DNA from: Bacteroidota bacterium
GTDB taxonomy: Bacteria; Bacteroidota; Bacteroidia; Chitinophagales; LD1
Assembly: GCA_018267365.1 (NCBI GenBank)
Contig: JAFDYQ010000033.1
Span: forward strand, 1-50,143
Direction: 5' to 3'
Length of the DNA stretch: 50,143 bases
Shown here: one piece after another, positions 35,730-45,100 of the stretch
Numbering within the stretch: the first letter of the stretch is position 1
Layout of the letters: every line of letters starts with the position of its first letter
Position numbers and translations under genes: made by a program
The notes under the pieces: generated by a model
Seen by the model: only the letters and a program-made list of their open reading frames with translations
The model's database searches: none
Told to the model about the DNA's origin: nothing

Positions 35730-36314
35730 TTATTCTTTGGTGAGCAGTGTTTTCATCTCCGTGGCAAAGACGTCCTTGTACGCATCAAACACCTTGGCTG
35801 TCTGCTGCGCATTAGTGTCGAGAGATATGACATACAGCACCGATACTACGTAGTCACCCACCTGGCACCTATAGATCCTTTCTTTGTCATACATGGTCTT
35901 GCCATTTTTCATCTCTGCCTCCACCTCAAATTCTATAGATTTCCATAGCCGGCCATTGATAGTCACAGAGTCTTCGGTCTTATCATGGGGGCTGCCATGC
36001 CAGGAGGTATGATAGTGGCGTATAGTAGTGGTATCGCTATACAGCAGAGCAGAATCCATGCGCTTCGTGGTCTTTTTATACACAGATATTATGTTCAGCA
36101 TGGCCGTATTATAGCGGTAAAAGATCACAGCCTTCGTTCCGCTCGTTACCTGCTTCACGCGAAAACTCTTGGGATATTTGTAGCTAAATGATACCGGAGA
36201 CGTGCTATCCGAAGTATACAAAAACATATCCCCTGTCCGTATTTCTCTGAGTTCGCTCTGCCCGTAGACCAGGCTACCTATCAGCAGTAGCAGTGCAATT
36301 AAAACGTTTCTCAT
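35730..36314 (-). CDS. Hypothetical secreted protein
   Basis: 194 residues from the ATG at 36314, which begins a good signal peptide (MRNVLIALLLLIGSLVYG). The body is a soluble alpha/beta domain ('YKYPKSFRVKQVTSGTKAVI', 'RLWKSIEFEVEAEMKNGK', 'YDKERIYRCQVGDYVVSVLY') reminiscent of small lipid- or cell-envelope-associated proteins. I do not recognise the family. The frame is open to 36389, but that 25-residue extension would hide the signal peptide. Confidence 0.7.
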   Translation of the reverse strand: MRNVLIALLLLIGSLVYGQSELREIRTGDMFLYTSDSTSPVSFSYKYPKSFRVKQVTSGTKAVIFYRYNTAMLNIISVYKKTTKRMDSALLYSDTTTIRHYHTSWHGSPHDKTEDSVTINGRLWKSIEFEVEAEMKNGKTMYDKERIYRCQVGDYVVSVLYVISLDTNAQQTAKVFDAYKDVFATEMKTLLTKE

Positions 36315-36410
36315 GTACCCAAGATAAATAAAAACCTGCAGAAAAGGATCCCTGAAAGGCTCTACGCTTCGGCGTATAGCATCCCTCATTCATACCACTA
36401 TCGCATACAA

Positions 36411-36437
36411 ACAAAAATGCCCCCAAAGGGAGGCATT
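36411..36437 (-). terminator. Terminator of the DUF4412 operon
   Basis: Stem AATGCC/GGCATT plus CCC/GGG (36416-36437) with an AAA loop. On the minus strand it is followed by TTTTTGTTTG. It lies downstream of the heptad repeat and the DUF4412 gene. Confidence 0.65.
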
Positions 36438-36446
36438 CTGTATTCT

Positions 36447-36537
36447 TATTGTCTAATGTCTTACTTCTCGATTCTTGGATCTTGGTTCTTGCCTCTTGGT
36501 TCTTGCCTCTTGGTTCTTGTTTCTTGACTCTCGATTC
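36447..36537 (-). repeat. Heptanucleotide repeat array (GANNCAA)n
   Basis: On the minus strand about 13 consecutive 7-nt units follow GANNCAA (GAACCAA, GAGGCAA, GAACCAA, GAGGCAA and so on), decaying toward the far end. It starts immediately after the DUF4412 stop codon and ends before the terminator. Confidence 0.7.
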
Positions 36538-37194
36538 TTACTTCTTAGGAGCAGCTACATTAGGAGACACCTGAGGGTTGAAGAGTTTGTACTCTGACGG
36601 TACGCTGAGGGTGCCTGCCGGCAGGGCGCCGGGAGTCACCTTGTCTGTCACAGAGGCATTAGCACCGTTGTGAGACTCCGTCATCATCGGGAAACCCTTC
36701 ACACCCTGCTGCGCCAGCGCCTGCATTTCCAGGCTTCCCTTGAAGAAGTCCTTATACTCAGCCGCATTGAAATCAATATCCTTTGTGATCCACACATCGT
36801 ATGTACCGCTATTATTCATCACAGTCCACTTTTCGCAGTTGTAGCCGCCTATTTTCTTTGTCTCGCTGGTTTTATTGACCATGATATTCATAGCATCACC
36901 GCTCACAGCAGAGGCATTCATCTGGTAGTACACCTTGTCACCTGTGCCGCTAGTCTCATACATCGTCAGGGACTGGCCGGAAGGATTCATCAGCAGCACG
37001 GTATTGTTTGCCTTCAGTTCCTTGTCTATGATAGTCATGTCTATACGGCAGGAGTTGGCGCCTATATACCAGGTCATAGTCGCGCTGCTGCCCGAGCCGT
37101 TAAAGTTCGTCACAGATTGCTTCACAGTACCCTCAAATCCAAACGCGTGCAGCGCTACCAGGCAGAGGGGCAGTATAGCTAGTTTCAGTTTCAT
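36538..37194 (-). CDS. DUF4412 domain secreted protein
   Basis: 218 residues with a signal peptide (MKLKLAILPLCLVALHAFGF). The body matches the DUF4412 pattern: 'MTWYIGANSCRIDM', 'LMNPSGQSLTMYE', 'TKKIGGYNCEKWTVMNNSGT', 'YDVWITKDIDFN', 'KGFPMMTE'. Members are periplasmic or secreted beta proteins of unknown role in Bacteroidota. It starts 34 nt after the glycine-rich protein gene, so they are probably co-transcribed, and ends at a clear terminator. Confidence 0.85.
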   Translation of the reverse strand: MKLKLAILPLCLVALHAFGFEGTVKQSVTNFNGSGSSATMTWYIGANSCRIDMTIIDKELKANNTVLLMNPSGQSLTMYETSGTGDKVYYQMNASAVSGDAMNIMVNKTSETKKIGGYNCEKWTVMNNSGTYDVWITKDIDFNAAEYKDFFKGSLEMQALAQQGVKGFPMMTESHNGANASVTDKVTPGALPAGTLSVPSEYKLFNPQVSPNVAAPKK

Positions 37195-37228
37195 GATATG
37201 ATGTTGTTCTTGAGTTTTAGTAATTTGA

Positions 37229-38668
37229 TTATGGTGCTACAGAGCCTTTCACCTGGAATGAGTTGTAGATACCATCTGCCAGGCCTTGCATAGGGTTGCC
37301 GTTACGCTTTACCGCCAGGCCCGGAGTACCCGGAGCACCGCCTGTAGGTATCGGCAGGTTCAGGCTCACAGGGCATACCGTACCGATGAATGGTATAGAT
37401 ACGCATATCTGCACATTCACATTAAAGGTAGTACCTGTGCCCGGCTGTGCATAGGCACCGCCGTTGCCACCTACTACGTTTGGCGTGATATTGATAGTAG
37501 CTACACTGATACTGATAGGGATAGTAGTGGTCAGGTGACCGCCTTGTCCCGGCACTGAGTTCACGCCGCTGGTCGCGGCATTGCCCGCTGCGTAGAAGCC
37601 CAGAGACACACCGGATGGTGTAGCGCCTCCCGCGCCATTCTCAGAGCCGCCACCGCCGCCTGCACCAAAGCCCAGGGAGATAGAACCGATGATAGGGATA
37701 CTTGGTGAGGTCCAGCTGTAGCCTACTGAGCCGCCACCGCCGCCGCCGGCGTATATCTGACCAAAGTTGTGCATCACAGTGCGGGTAGTCAGGTCGAGGG
37801 CATTGCCACCGTTACCGCCGGGCTGTCCACCTGCTGTGGTGGTGGTCACACCGCCTCCGTCGCCACCGCGGCCCAGTATAGAGCCATTATTAGTGATACC
37901 CACTATAGACAGTGGATCGAGGTTGCCTATCGTGATAGATGGTTGAGCTGGGTTGTTAGAGTGTACATTCACGCCGCTGTATACGGTCAGTAGCACGCAC
38001 TCACGGGCACCCGGAGGTAGCAGCGTAGAGTTGCGGCTTTGCACGTCGTAGTTGTAGTCGTCCATCGGGATATCTACGATCACGCATGGCTTGATATAGA
38101 CATTGTAGGTCACAAAGCGTACCTGGTCACCGCAGTACGCTGTGATCAGGATCGGCACGTTGCCGCTACCAGCAAATACGTCCGCCTTCACCACGATATT
38201 AAAGCTGCCTGACGAGTCTATGATATTCGGCCCCTGCTGGTAGATCTGCACACCTGATGGCGGTACAGCCGTCCAGGTCGTATTGATCTGGCCGGTGCCA
38301 TGTGTGTGAGACAGCGTCACTGTGGCAAAGATAGAGTCATCCACCACGCGGTCCAGCGTATCAGCCGGCGGGGTGATCGTCATCTGAAAGTCGCAGTAGT
38401 AGCAGTTCTTTTCCCATGCCTTGAGCCAGCATTCGCCGTTCCAGTATTCCACCACGCTATCCTCCGTGTTGAAGATCGTCAGGCCCTTCAGCGGGCTCAC
38501 GATTCCATTCATCTGCGCTGAGGTCAGGCGCGGCAGGCCGAGGCCCCTTTTATTGGATTCCAATTGAAGCACAGCGCTGCTGTCGGGGTTCAGGATATTG
38601 ATACCGACCTGGCTGTATCCCTCAGTCAGTGCAAAGAGGGCTAGGATTACGAGTAGTATTCTTTTCAT
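37229..38668 (-). CDS. Secreted glycine-rich protein with tail-fibre-type N-terminus
   Basis: 479 residues. A signal peptide precedes the common Bacteroidota surface motif 'VGINILNPDSSAVLQLESNK', 'RGLGLPRLTSAQMNGI', 'GLTIFNTEDSVVEYWNGECW'. A middle beta region ('ATVTLSHTHGTGQINTTW') follows. The C-terminal half is strongly Gly-rich with runs such as 'GGGGGGSVG' and 'GAGGGGGSENGAGG'. Gly-rich arms of this sort occur in phage-tail-derived and surface fibre proteins. No type IX sorting tail is visible. The TATATTTG box at 38688-38695 probably drives it together with the DUF4412 gene. Confidence 0.8.
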   Translation of the reverse strand: MKRILLVILALFALTEGYSQVGINILNPDSSAVLQLESNKRGLGLPRLTSAQMNGIVSPLKGLTIFNTEDSVVEYWNGECWLKAWEKNCYYCDFQMTITPPADTLDRVVDDSIFATVTLSHTHGTGQINTTWTAVPPSGVQIYQQGPNIIDSSGSFNIVVKADVFAGSGNVPILITAYCGDQVRFVTYNVYIKPCVIVDIPMDDYNYDVQSRNSTLLPPGARECVLLTVYSGVNVHSNNPAQPSITIGNLDPLSIVGITNNGSILGRGGDGGGVTTTTAGGQPGGNGGNALDLTTRTVMHNFGQIYAGGGGGGSVGYSWTSPSIPIIGSISLGFGAGGGGGSENGAGGATPSGVSLGFYAAGNAATSGVNSVPGQGGHLTTTIPISISVATINITPNVVGGNGGAYAQPGTGTTFNVNVQICVSIPFIGTVCPVSLNLPIPTGGAPGTPGLAVKRNGNPMQGLADGIYNSFQVKGSVAP

Positions 38669-38687
38669 TGAAAAACTTAGTGATGTC

Positions 38688-38695
38688 CAAATATA
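38688..38695 (-). promoter_or_regulatory. -7 promoter box of the glycine-rich protein operon
   Basis: TATATTTG on the minus strand matches TAnnTTTG exactly, 19 nt before the ATG at 38668. TTTC lies 20 nt upstream at the -33 position. Confidence 0.45.
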
Positions 38696-38813
38696 TCATT
38701 TTTAGGTTTTACCTGAAATTAAAATTTCCCCCATTCTTCATCGCATTCTGCCCCTGCTGTATTTTGTTAATAATCCTGTTGGCAGGGGCCTTTTGGCTAT
38801 TTTCGGTTTACCA

Positions 38814-41759
38814 ATGAAAAAGCTCTGTACACTGATCGCCTTGCTAGGCGCGCTATGGCCTGCACTGGCTCAGGTCACCCATTTTGCTCACTTCTCTGCC
38901 GGATACGATAGCGGCAATAATTGCGTCGCCTTCATCCCCTTTCATGGCAAATGCTATATCAAGCTGGATCGCTACGATACCCTGCTGGTAGCAGATGCCG
39001 GTGGTGGCATCTCACAGTCTATCCCATCTGTGAGGGCGCTGTGGGGTACTGCCGGCCAGCATCTCATCACCATGCTGCCTGTAGAGCCGATCGTACTCAG
39101 GTCCATAGACGCTATCACTGGCCGGATAGACACTATACCCATACCAGACAGCCTAGCCTCCACCTTTGTAGAGGCCAAGCCTGTAGGCCAGGATGCACAC
39201 CAGTTATTTTTCCAGATCAGTACCGGATCGGCCTGGCATATCTGGCGCACAGACGGCACTCTAGCCGGTACCTGGCAGGTATTTACCTGTACACCCGGTT
39301 CTCTTACCCAGCCACTTTTACTCGGTATGGCAGGCAGTGCTTTCTATTTTTTCTATCATCAAAACGGGCGCACACAGCTATGGCGTACAGACGGAGCACC
39401 GGCAGGCCCTTTGTATACATTTGACAGCGCCGTATATACACTCAATCAGTACCAGGGCCAATATAGGTATGATGGCAGCCACCTTTTTTTCTTTATGACA
39501 GACGGCCTCTACCGCCTCACACTCTCTACAGAAGTAGCTGAGCGTTTCTGGCAGGATATCCCCTCCACATACGGCACGCAGCTATTTCTGCCGGTAGCTA
39601 GTGGCAGGTTTATCTTTCGTGGCCTGACCCGCTATTACACTACAGATGGCACCACGGCTGGCACACGGCCTTTTTATGTACCACTGGACTCTGCCGACCA
39701 GCAGGATATATACTATACCCCCCCGGTCACCCTTGGCCAGGGGCCTGTTTTTGCTGGCTCTTTTTCCCGCTATGGCATGGAGTGCTATACAGCTACCGGA
39801 GACTCTGCCCACCTGATACTCGATGCCAATAAAGGCATGGCTGATTTCACCACCTACGATGCGCTTTCTGCGTCCTTTGATGGACACCTCTATCTCACCG
39901 GAGATGATGGCCGTACCGGTCGCGAGCTTTGGCGCACCGATGGCACACCTACAGGCTATGAGCAGCTGGCAGACCTCACACCTGGGCCGGATGGTACACG
40001 TTTCCTCTTTATGAGTATCGCAGATAGCTCTCTTTATACTATTGCAGCGCGGCCCGGTCATATATTTGACATATACCGCATAGATCGCGGTGCCACGGCT
40101 CCCTACTCCTGGCGCTCCGTGCCGGACCGGCTACAGGATGAGTGGACAGAACTCGTCACACCGGGCCAGAGCTATGATGGCCAGCTCATATCAGAGGATA
40201 TGGCTACCCAGGGCAGCGACATCTATTTTGCCCTGCATAACTGGCAGGCAAAAATGCAATTCCGCAATAACAATATCGACATCAAAGGCGGTCCCATCGA
40301 CATTGTCAAAATGGATCGCTACAGCCGCCTGCAGTGGGTGGCTACGATGGATAACAATGAAGAAAACTCATTTGAAGACTATCCTAAAGGGATTTCTGCA
40401 GATCAGAAGGGCTGTACCATCGTAGGCAATGCCTGGCAGCGGGTCACCATCGGTACCGATACCGTAGCAGCGCCATACGCGCTGAGCTATATAGCCCACT
40501 TCAGCGCAGACAGCGGCAAATTGACTTGGTTTTGGACATTCAATGACACCCGGTATGCCAATGATTTCCCATGGATCACCACCACGGATGCCAGTGGCAA
40601 TATTTATGTAGGTACCAATTACGAAACAGGCACCTTTCACTGCCAGGGCTGGACACTTACATCTCCGCTCAGCCCCACTAATGTCATGCTGAAATTTGAT
40701 GATCATGGCCATACTATCTGGGCCAGAAACCTTCTCACCCCCTGGCTGGACAGGTGGGGTGTCTTCAGCAAAATGGTGGTAGATGAGCGCCACCAGCGCA
40801 TCTATGCACTCATCACGCAAAGCCAATATCATACTGCCAGCACTTGTGCCTACGACAGTTCAAAATTTTACATCGCCTGCATGGATACCTCCGGCACACT
40901 GATATGGTCTCAGAATATCATAGCAGACGACCTGGCTACCGGCATGACGCTGGATATAGACACTGATATCGGCGAGCTGGTTATCCAGGGCAAATTTCGC
41001 GGGCATATGCTACTGGGCGCACATACGCTCAGCAGCTATGAGTCTGAGGGTTGTACGGCCTTCCTGCCATATTTTCTGCGTATGAGCGCCACAGACGGCC
41101 ATATACTCTCAGCCGCTGCTGCCCTGCTTCCTGCAGACCAGTACCCCTACCGCACCCTCACAGCCGGCGGCTACCTCTACACACTGGCCACGTCAGATCA
41201 TGATAGTGTAGCATACGCTACAGACTATATGCCTGATGGCAAATGCCGCACGACTATCTACCGCAGCACTATGACCGGCTTGCTCCTGGATTCGGTCACC
41301 TTTCTGAGAAACGGCACGATGAATTATGATGATTTTTCCTTTACACCTTTCCTGCACATAGACAGTGAGGGCTACCTGATCTACATGGATTGCTACACCG
41401 GCCTCTTTGACACCCTGAGCCCTTCCGCATATTGCAGCAGCCGTAATACAGGCATCTCCATCACCCGTACTAAATTTGCCCTGTCGCCGGCTCCGCCTTT
41501 ACCCTACCAGACTGCGGGCAGTGGTATACTGTTGTACCCCGATCCTTTTTCGTCGTATATCCTGATCCAGGCCGATAGCACTGTGCAGACCTATCAGGCC
41601 ATAGAGGCCTATGATATTACGGGCCGTCTTGTATTGTCACAGCCTCTGACTGATGCCTCACTACAGCGCGTGCCTACAGATCAGCTGGCCGCCGGCATGT
41701 ACATTTTCAGCCTCCGCGATGACAAAAAAGTCACCTCTGCCAAGATGGTCAAATGGTGA
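38814..41759 (+). CDS. Large secreted protein with TDGT repeats and type IX (type A) sorting domain
   Basis: 981 residues. The ATG at 38814 starts a clean signal peptide (MKKLCTLIALLGALWPALA). A seven-residue upstream extension exists only through a TTG. The N-terminal half contains repeats around 'WRTDGTxAGT': 'HIWRTDGTLAGTWQVF', 'QLWRTDGAPAGPLY', 'YYTTDGTTAGTRPF', 'ELWRTDGTPTGYEQL', characteristic of Bacteroidota ELWxxDGT-repeat proteins, probably beta-propeller-like. The middle resembles SBBP-type surface repeats ('GNIYVGTNYETGTF'). The C-terminus is a type A sorting domain: 'LLYPDPFSSYILIQ', 'AYDITGRLVLS', 'QLAAGMYIFSL', 'KMVKW'. Export through the type IX system is expected. Confidence 0.88.
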   Translation: MKKLCTLIALLGALWPALAQVTHFAHFSAGYDSGNNCVAFIPFHGKCYIKLDRYDTLLVADAGGGISQSIPSVRALWGTAGQHLITMLPVEPIVLRSIDAITGRIDTIPIPDSLASTFVEAKPVGQDAHQLFFQISTGSAWHIWRTDGTLAGTWQVFTCTPGSLTQPLLLGMAGSAFYFFYHQNGRTQLWRTDGAPAGPLYTFDSAVYTLNQYQGQYRYDGSHLFFFMTDGLYRLTLSTEVAERFWQDIPSTYGTQLFLPVASGRFIFRGLTRYYTTDGTTAGTRPFYVPLDSADQQDIYYTPPVTLGQGPVFAGSFSRYGMECYTATGDSAHLILDANKGMADFTTYDALSASFDGHLYLTGDDGRTGRELWRTDGTPTGYEQLADLTPGPDGTRFLFMSIADSSLYTIAARPGHIFDIYRIDRGATAPYSWRSVPDRLQDEWTELVTPGQSYDGQLISEDMATQGSDIYFALHNWQAKMQFRNNNIDIKGGPIDIVKMDRYSRLQWVATMDNNEENSFEDYPKGISADQKGCTIVGNAWQRVTIGTDTVAAPYALSYIAHFSADSGKLTWFWTFNDTRYANDFPWITTTDASGNIYVGTNYETGTFHCQGWTLTSPLSPTNVMLKFDDHGHTIWARNLLTPWLDRWGVFSKMVVDERHQRIYALITQSQYHTASTCAYDSSKFYIACMDTSGTLIWSQNIIADDLATGMTLDIDTDIGELVIQGKFRGHMLLGAHTLSSYESEGCTAFLPYFLRMSATDGHILSAAAALLPADQYPYRTLTAGGYLYTLATSDHDSVAYATDYMPDGKCRTTIYRSTMTGLLLDSVTFLRNGTMNYDDFSFTPFLHIDSEGYLIYMDCYTGLFDTLSPSAYCSSRNTGISITRTKFALSPAPPLPYQTAGSGILLYPDPFSSYILIQADSTVQTYQAIEAYDITGRLVLSQPLTDASLQRVPTDQLAAGMYIFSLRDDKKVTSAKMVKW

Positions 41760-41987
41760 TCGAAGGTCATTATCAGGTGTATTGCCAGACCTGCTTTGGT
41801 CGTACTGACTTTTAATACACAAAAAGTTGTGAAGTCGGGTAGCGATCTGACCCAACTCATTCAAAAACAAAAACTTAAAAGATACATCCTTGTTGAAAAC
41901 AGGTGGATATTTACACCCTATGCACAAGCTATCCACACGCCCGTTTATCCTTCCCCTTATTTTTTAAATTCGCCATCCCTTTAAAAG

Positions 41988-42010
41988 CCTGCCTGCCGGT
42001 AGGCAGGTTT
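41988..42010 (+). terminator. Hairpin downstream of the TDGT-repeat gene
   Basis: CCTGCCT/AGGCAGG stem with a GCCGGT loop and then only TTT. It may be a terminator or a dispersed palindrome; it lies 230 nt after the stop, so assignment is weak. Confidence 0.35.
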
Positions 42011-42080
42011 GGAGAGCGACCTGTTGCACATGCTTGTCCCTCAAGACAAAAATGAGCCTGTTCTATCTTCAGAATGAAAG

Positions 42081-42148
42081 AACTGCCAAGAGCGCAGAGA
42101 ACGCAAAGATCTATAAAACCCTTTGCGTTCTCCGCGTCCTTAGCGGTT
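42081..42148 (+). repeat. Long imperfect inverted repeat upstream of smc
   Basis: Two 28-nt arms (42081-42108 and 42121-42148) match at 23 of 28 positions with a 12-nt spacer. The inner 12 bases GAGAACGCAAAG/CTTTGCGTTCTC pair perfectly. The arm sequence is related to the TTTGCG repeat near ligD-ku. Confidence 0.7.
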
Positions 42149-42194
42149 GAGATTGGGTTTCGGTATTAGATCGTATTTCAAATTAGCAACGCAT

Positions 42195-45100
42195 ATGCAG
42201 CTGACCACCCTGGAGATCAAAGGATTCAAGAGCTTCGCCGAGAAGACCACGATCCACTTTAATAATAACATCACCGGCATAGTCGGGCCAAACGGCTGCG
42301 GCAAGTCTAACGTAGTAGACTCCATCCGCTGGGTGCTGGGCGAGCAGAAGACCTCCATGCTCCGTCTGGAGAAAATGGAGAACCTGATCTTCAATGGTAC
42401 GCGCAGCCGCAAACCCTCTGCCCTCGCCGAGGTATCGCTGACCTTTGAGAATACCAAGAACCTCGTCTCCTCAGACTACAAGACGATCACCATCACCCGC
42501 CGCCTCTTCCGCGATGGTGAGAGCGAATACCGCCTGAACGATGTAGCCTGCCGCCTCAAGGATATCACCACCCTCTTCATGGATACAGGCGTCAGCCCAG
42601 ATAGCTACGCCATCATCGAGCTGGGCATGGTAGACGAGATCCTGAATGACCGCGACCAGTCCCGCCGCAAGCTCTTCGAGCAGGCCGCCGGCGTATCCAA
42701 ATACAAGAAGCGCAAGAAGGAGACCGTAGATAAACTCAAAGCCACAGACGCCGACCTCGAGCGTGTCAAGGACTTGCTCTTTGAAATAGAAGGCCAGCTC
42801 AAAACTTTGGAGAAGCAAGCTGCCAAGACCAAGAAGTTTTACGAGCTGAAAGATGAATACAAGAATCTCTCCCTGATACTGGCCAAGTTCTCGCTGCAGG
42901 AGTACAAGCAGTCCTTTAAAGACCTGGAGGCACGCCGCCAGACCGAGGACGACCGCAAACTGGAGCTGGAGACTGCCATCAAGACCGCCGAAGCTGCGCT
43001 GGAAAAGGAAAAGCTGGACAACGTAGACAAAGAGCAAGGCCTCATGGAGGTGCAGAAGAAACTCAACGCCCTCGTGAGCGGTGTGAGCGAGCGCGAGAAC
43101 GAGCGCAACCTGCTCAACTCGCAGCTGAAGTTCGCACATGATAAGCTCGACACCGCGCAGAAGCAGATCATAGATGCCAATGACCACGTAGAGAAGCTCA
43201 AGATCTCTATCGAGAAGCTGGACGCTGACAATGCCACCGAGGGTGCGATCCTCGAGAGCCGCAAGGCCGAGCTGACCGTGCTGGAAGACGCGCTGAATGA
43301 GATCCGCGAGCATCACAATAAGATCAAGGAAAGCCTCAGCGCTGAGCAGAAGCTCTATGCCGAGCAGGAGCGCCAGATATTTGAGCTGGAGAAGCGCCTC
43401 GCCGTCAATCGCAGCAGCACAGAGGCTTTCACCCGCGAGCTGGGCCAGAGCGAGCAGGACACAGTCAATAAGCGCAACGAGCTCCGCGAGCTGCAGCAGC
43501 AGCTCTCTGACTACCGCGCCGAGCAGGAGCGCAGCGATGTGCGCCTCCGCACGCTCATAGAGGAGGAAGAAGCCCGCAAGGAGCAGATAGCCGAGCTGGA
43601 GCAGAGCATCGAGAAGACCCGCGCCGAGCTCACACAGGAGACGCGCACCCTCGATGCCAAAAAGAACGAATACGAACTGACCAAGAGCCTCGTGGAGAAT
43701 CTAGAGGGCTTCCCTGAGTCGATCAAGTTCCTGAAGAAAAATGCCAAGTGGAGCCAGGAGGCCCCGCTCCTATCCGACATCCTCTATACCTCTGAGGAGT
43801 ACCGTGTAGCGATAGAAAACTATCTCGAGCCTTACCTCAACTACTATGTGGTAAAGAACGTAGAAGAAGCCATCATGGCCGTCAATCTCCTCAGCGAGTC
43901 AGCCATGGGCCGCGCCAACTTCTTCATCATGGATGATATAGCGAAGTATGAGCCAAAGCAAACTGTAGCTATAGCTGGCGCCACACCTGCCACGCAGATC
44001 GTAGAGTTTGATGCAGCATATAGCAAGCTCAGCTCCTTCCTGCTGGATGGTGTGTATATGATAGACGACTCTGCCGGCTTCAACCCTGAGCAGCTCAATA
44101 CACAAGGCCAGAAGGTCGTGCTCCTCACTAAGACGGGCAAGTACATCCGCCGCGACTTCTCCCTCAGCGGTGGTGCAGTAGGCCTCTTTGAGGGCAAGAA
44201 GATAGGCCGCGCTAAGAACCTCGAGAAGCTGAAAGAAGAGATCGAGAAACTGGAGCGTACTACCTACACCTTGCACACCAAAGTCTCCGATGCTCTCATC
44301 AAAGTGAACGGCCTCAAAGCCGCCACACAGACCAAAGAAATAGAGCTGCAAAGGTCCGTGCTCAATCAGGTCAATAACCGGCAGTCTGCCACCGAGGCCA
44401 GCATCCAGAGCCTGGAGAAGTTCCTCGAGTCATCTGACAGCAAGAGCAAGAATATAGCCGACCGCCTGCAGGCCCTCACAGACGAGGTAGACCTGATCAA
44501 TGACCAGCTCGCCACCCTGCGCGATGCACAGGCAGATGCCAAGGCCGCCCTCGATCAGACCGACAAGGAGTTCGTAGACTTTACCAATCGTCTCAGCGAT
44601 GCCTCGTCTAAGTTCAATGCCAAGAATATCGAGTTTCACCAGCAGCAGAACCGTGTCAATACGATCGTGCAGGAGCTGAACTTCAAGAACTCTCAGGTAG
44701 AGTCCTTCACCACGCAGCTCACGCGCAATAACGATGTGATCATCGAGTCGCAGATGGTGATAGAAGAAAGCCAGGCCAAACTCAAAGAGATAGAGAGCCA
44801 CCTACTCGAGGGCTATACCAATAAGGAAGCCATAGAGAAAGAAGTAGCCGAGACTGAAAAGAACTACTACGCCTCCCGCGGTGCTATCAATGAGATAGAC
44901 GCCAATATCCGCGAGCTGGCCCGTGGCCGCGATAGCATCAATGTGCTGATAGCGGACATCGCGGAGAAGTTCAACGACCTGAAGCTGAACCTGGCCGGCC
45001 TGCGTGAACGCCTCAGTGTAGAGTTTAATGTCAATGTGAATGACATCATCAATGAAGACCTCGACCCTAAGTGGAATAAAGACGAGATAGACCAGGACCA

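Larger units (their letters stand above)
41760..42194 (+). other. Gene-free interval upstream of smc with hairpins and DnaA-box-like sites
   Basis: No gene is visible. From left to right it holds an AT-rich stretch, DnaA-box-like sites around 41905-41940 (CTATCCACA on plus; AATATCCACC on minus), a terminator-like hairpin at 41988-42010 and the long imperfect inverted repeat at 42081-42148. Confidence 0.5.

Noticed and set aside
36447..36537. Possible CRISPR array
   Set aside because: Units are only 7 nt with no spacers and no cas genes nearby; it is a simple degenerate tandem repeat.
42471..43316. 281-codon minus-strand open frame inside smc
   Set aside because: Antisense shadow of the smc coiled-coil region; leucine/valine-rich low-information translation with no recognisable domain.
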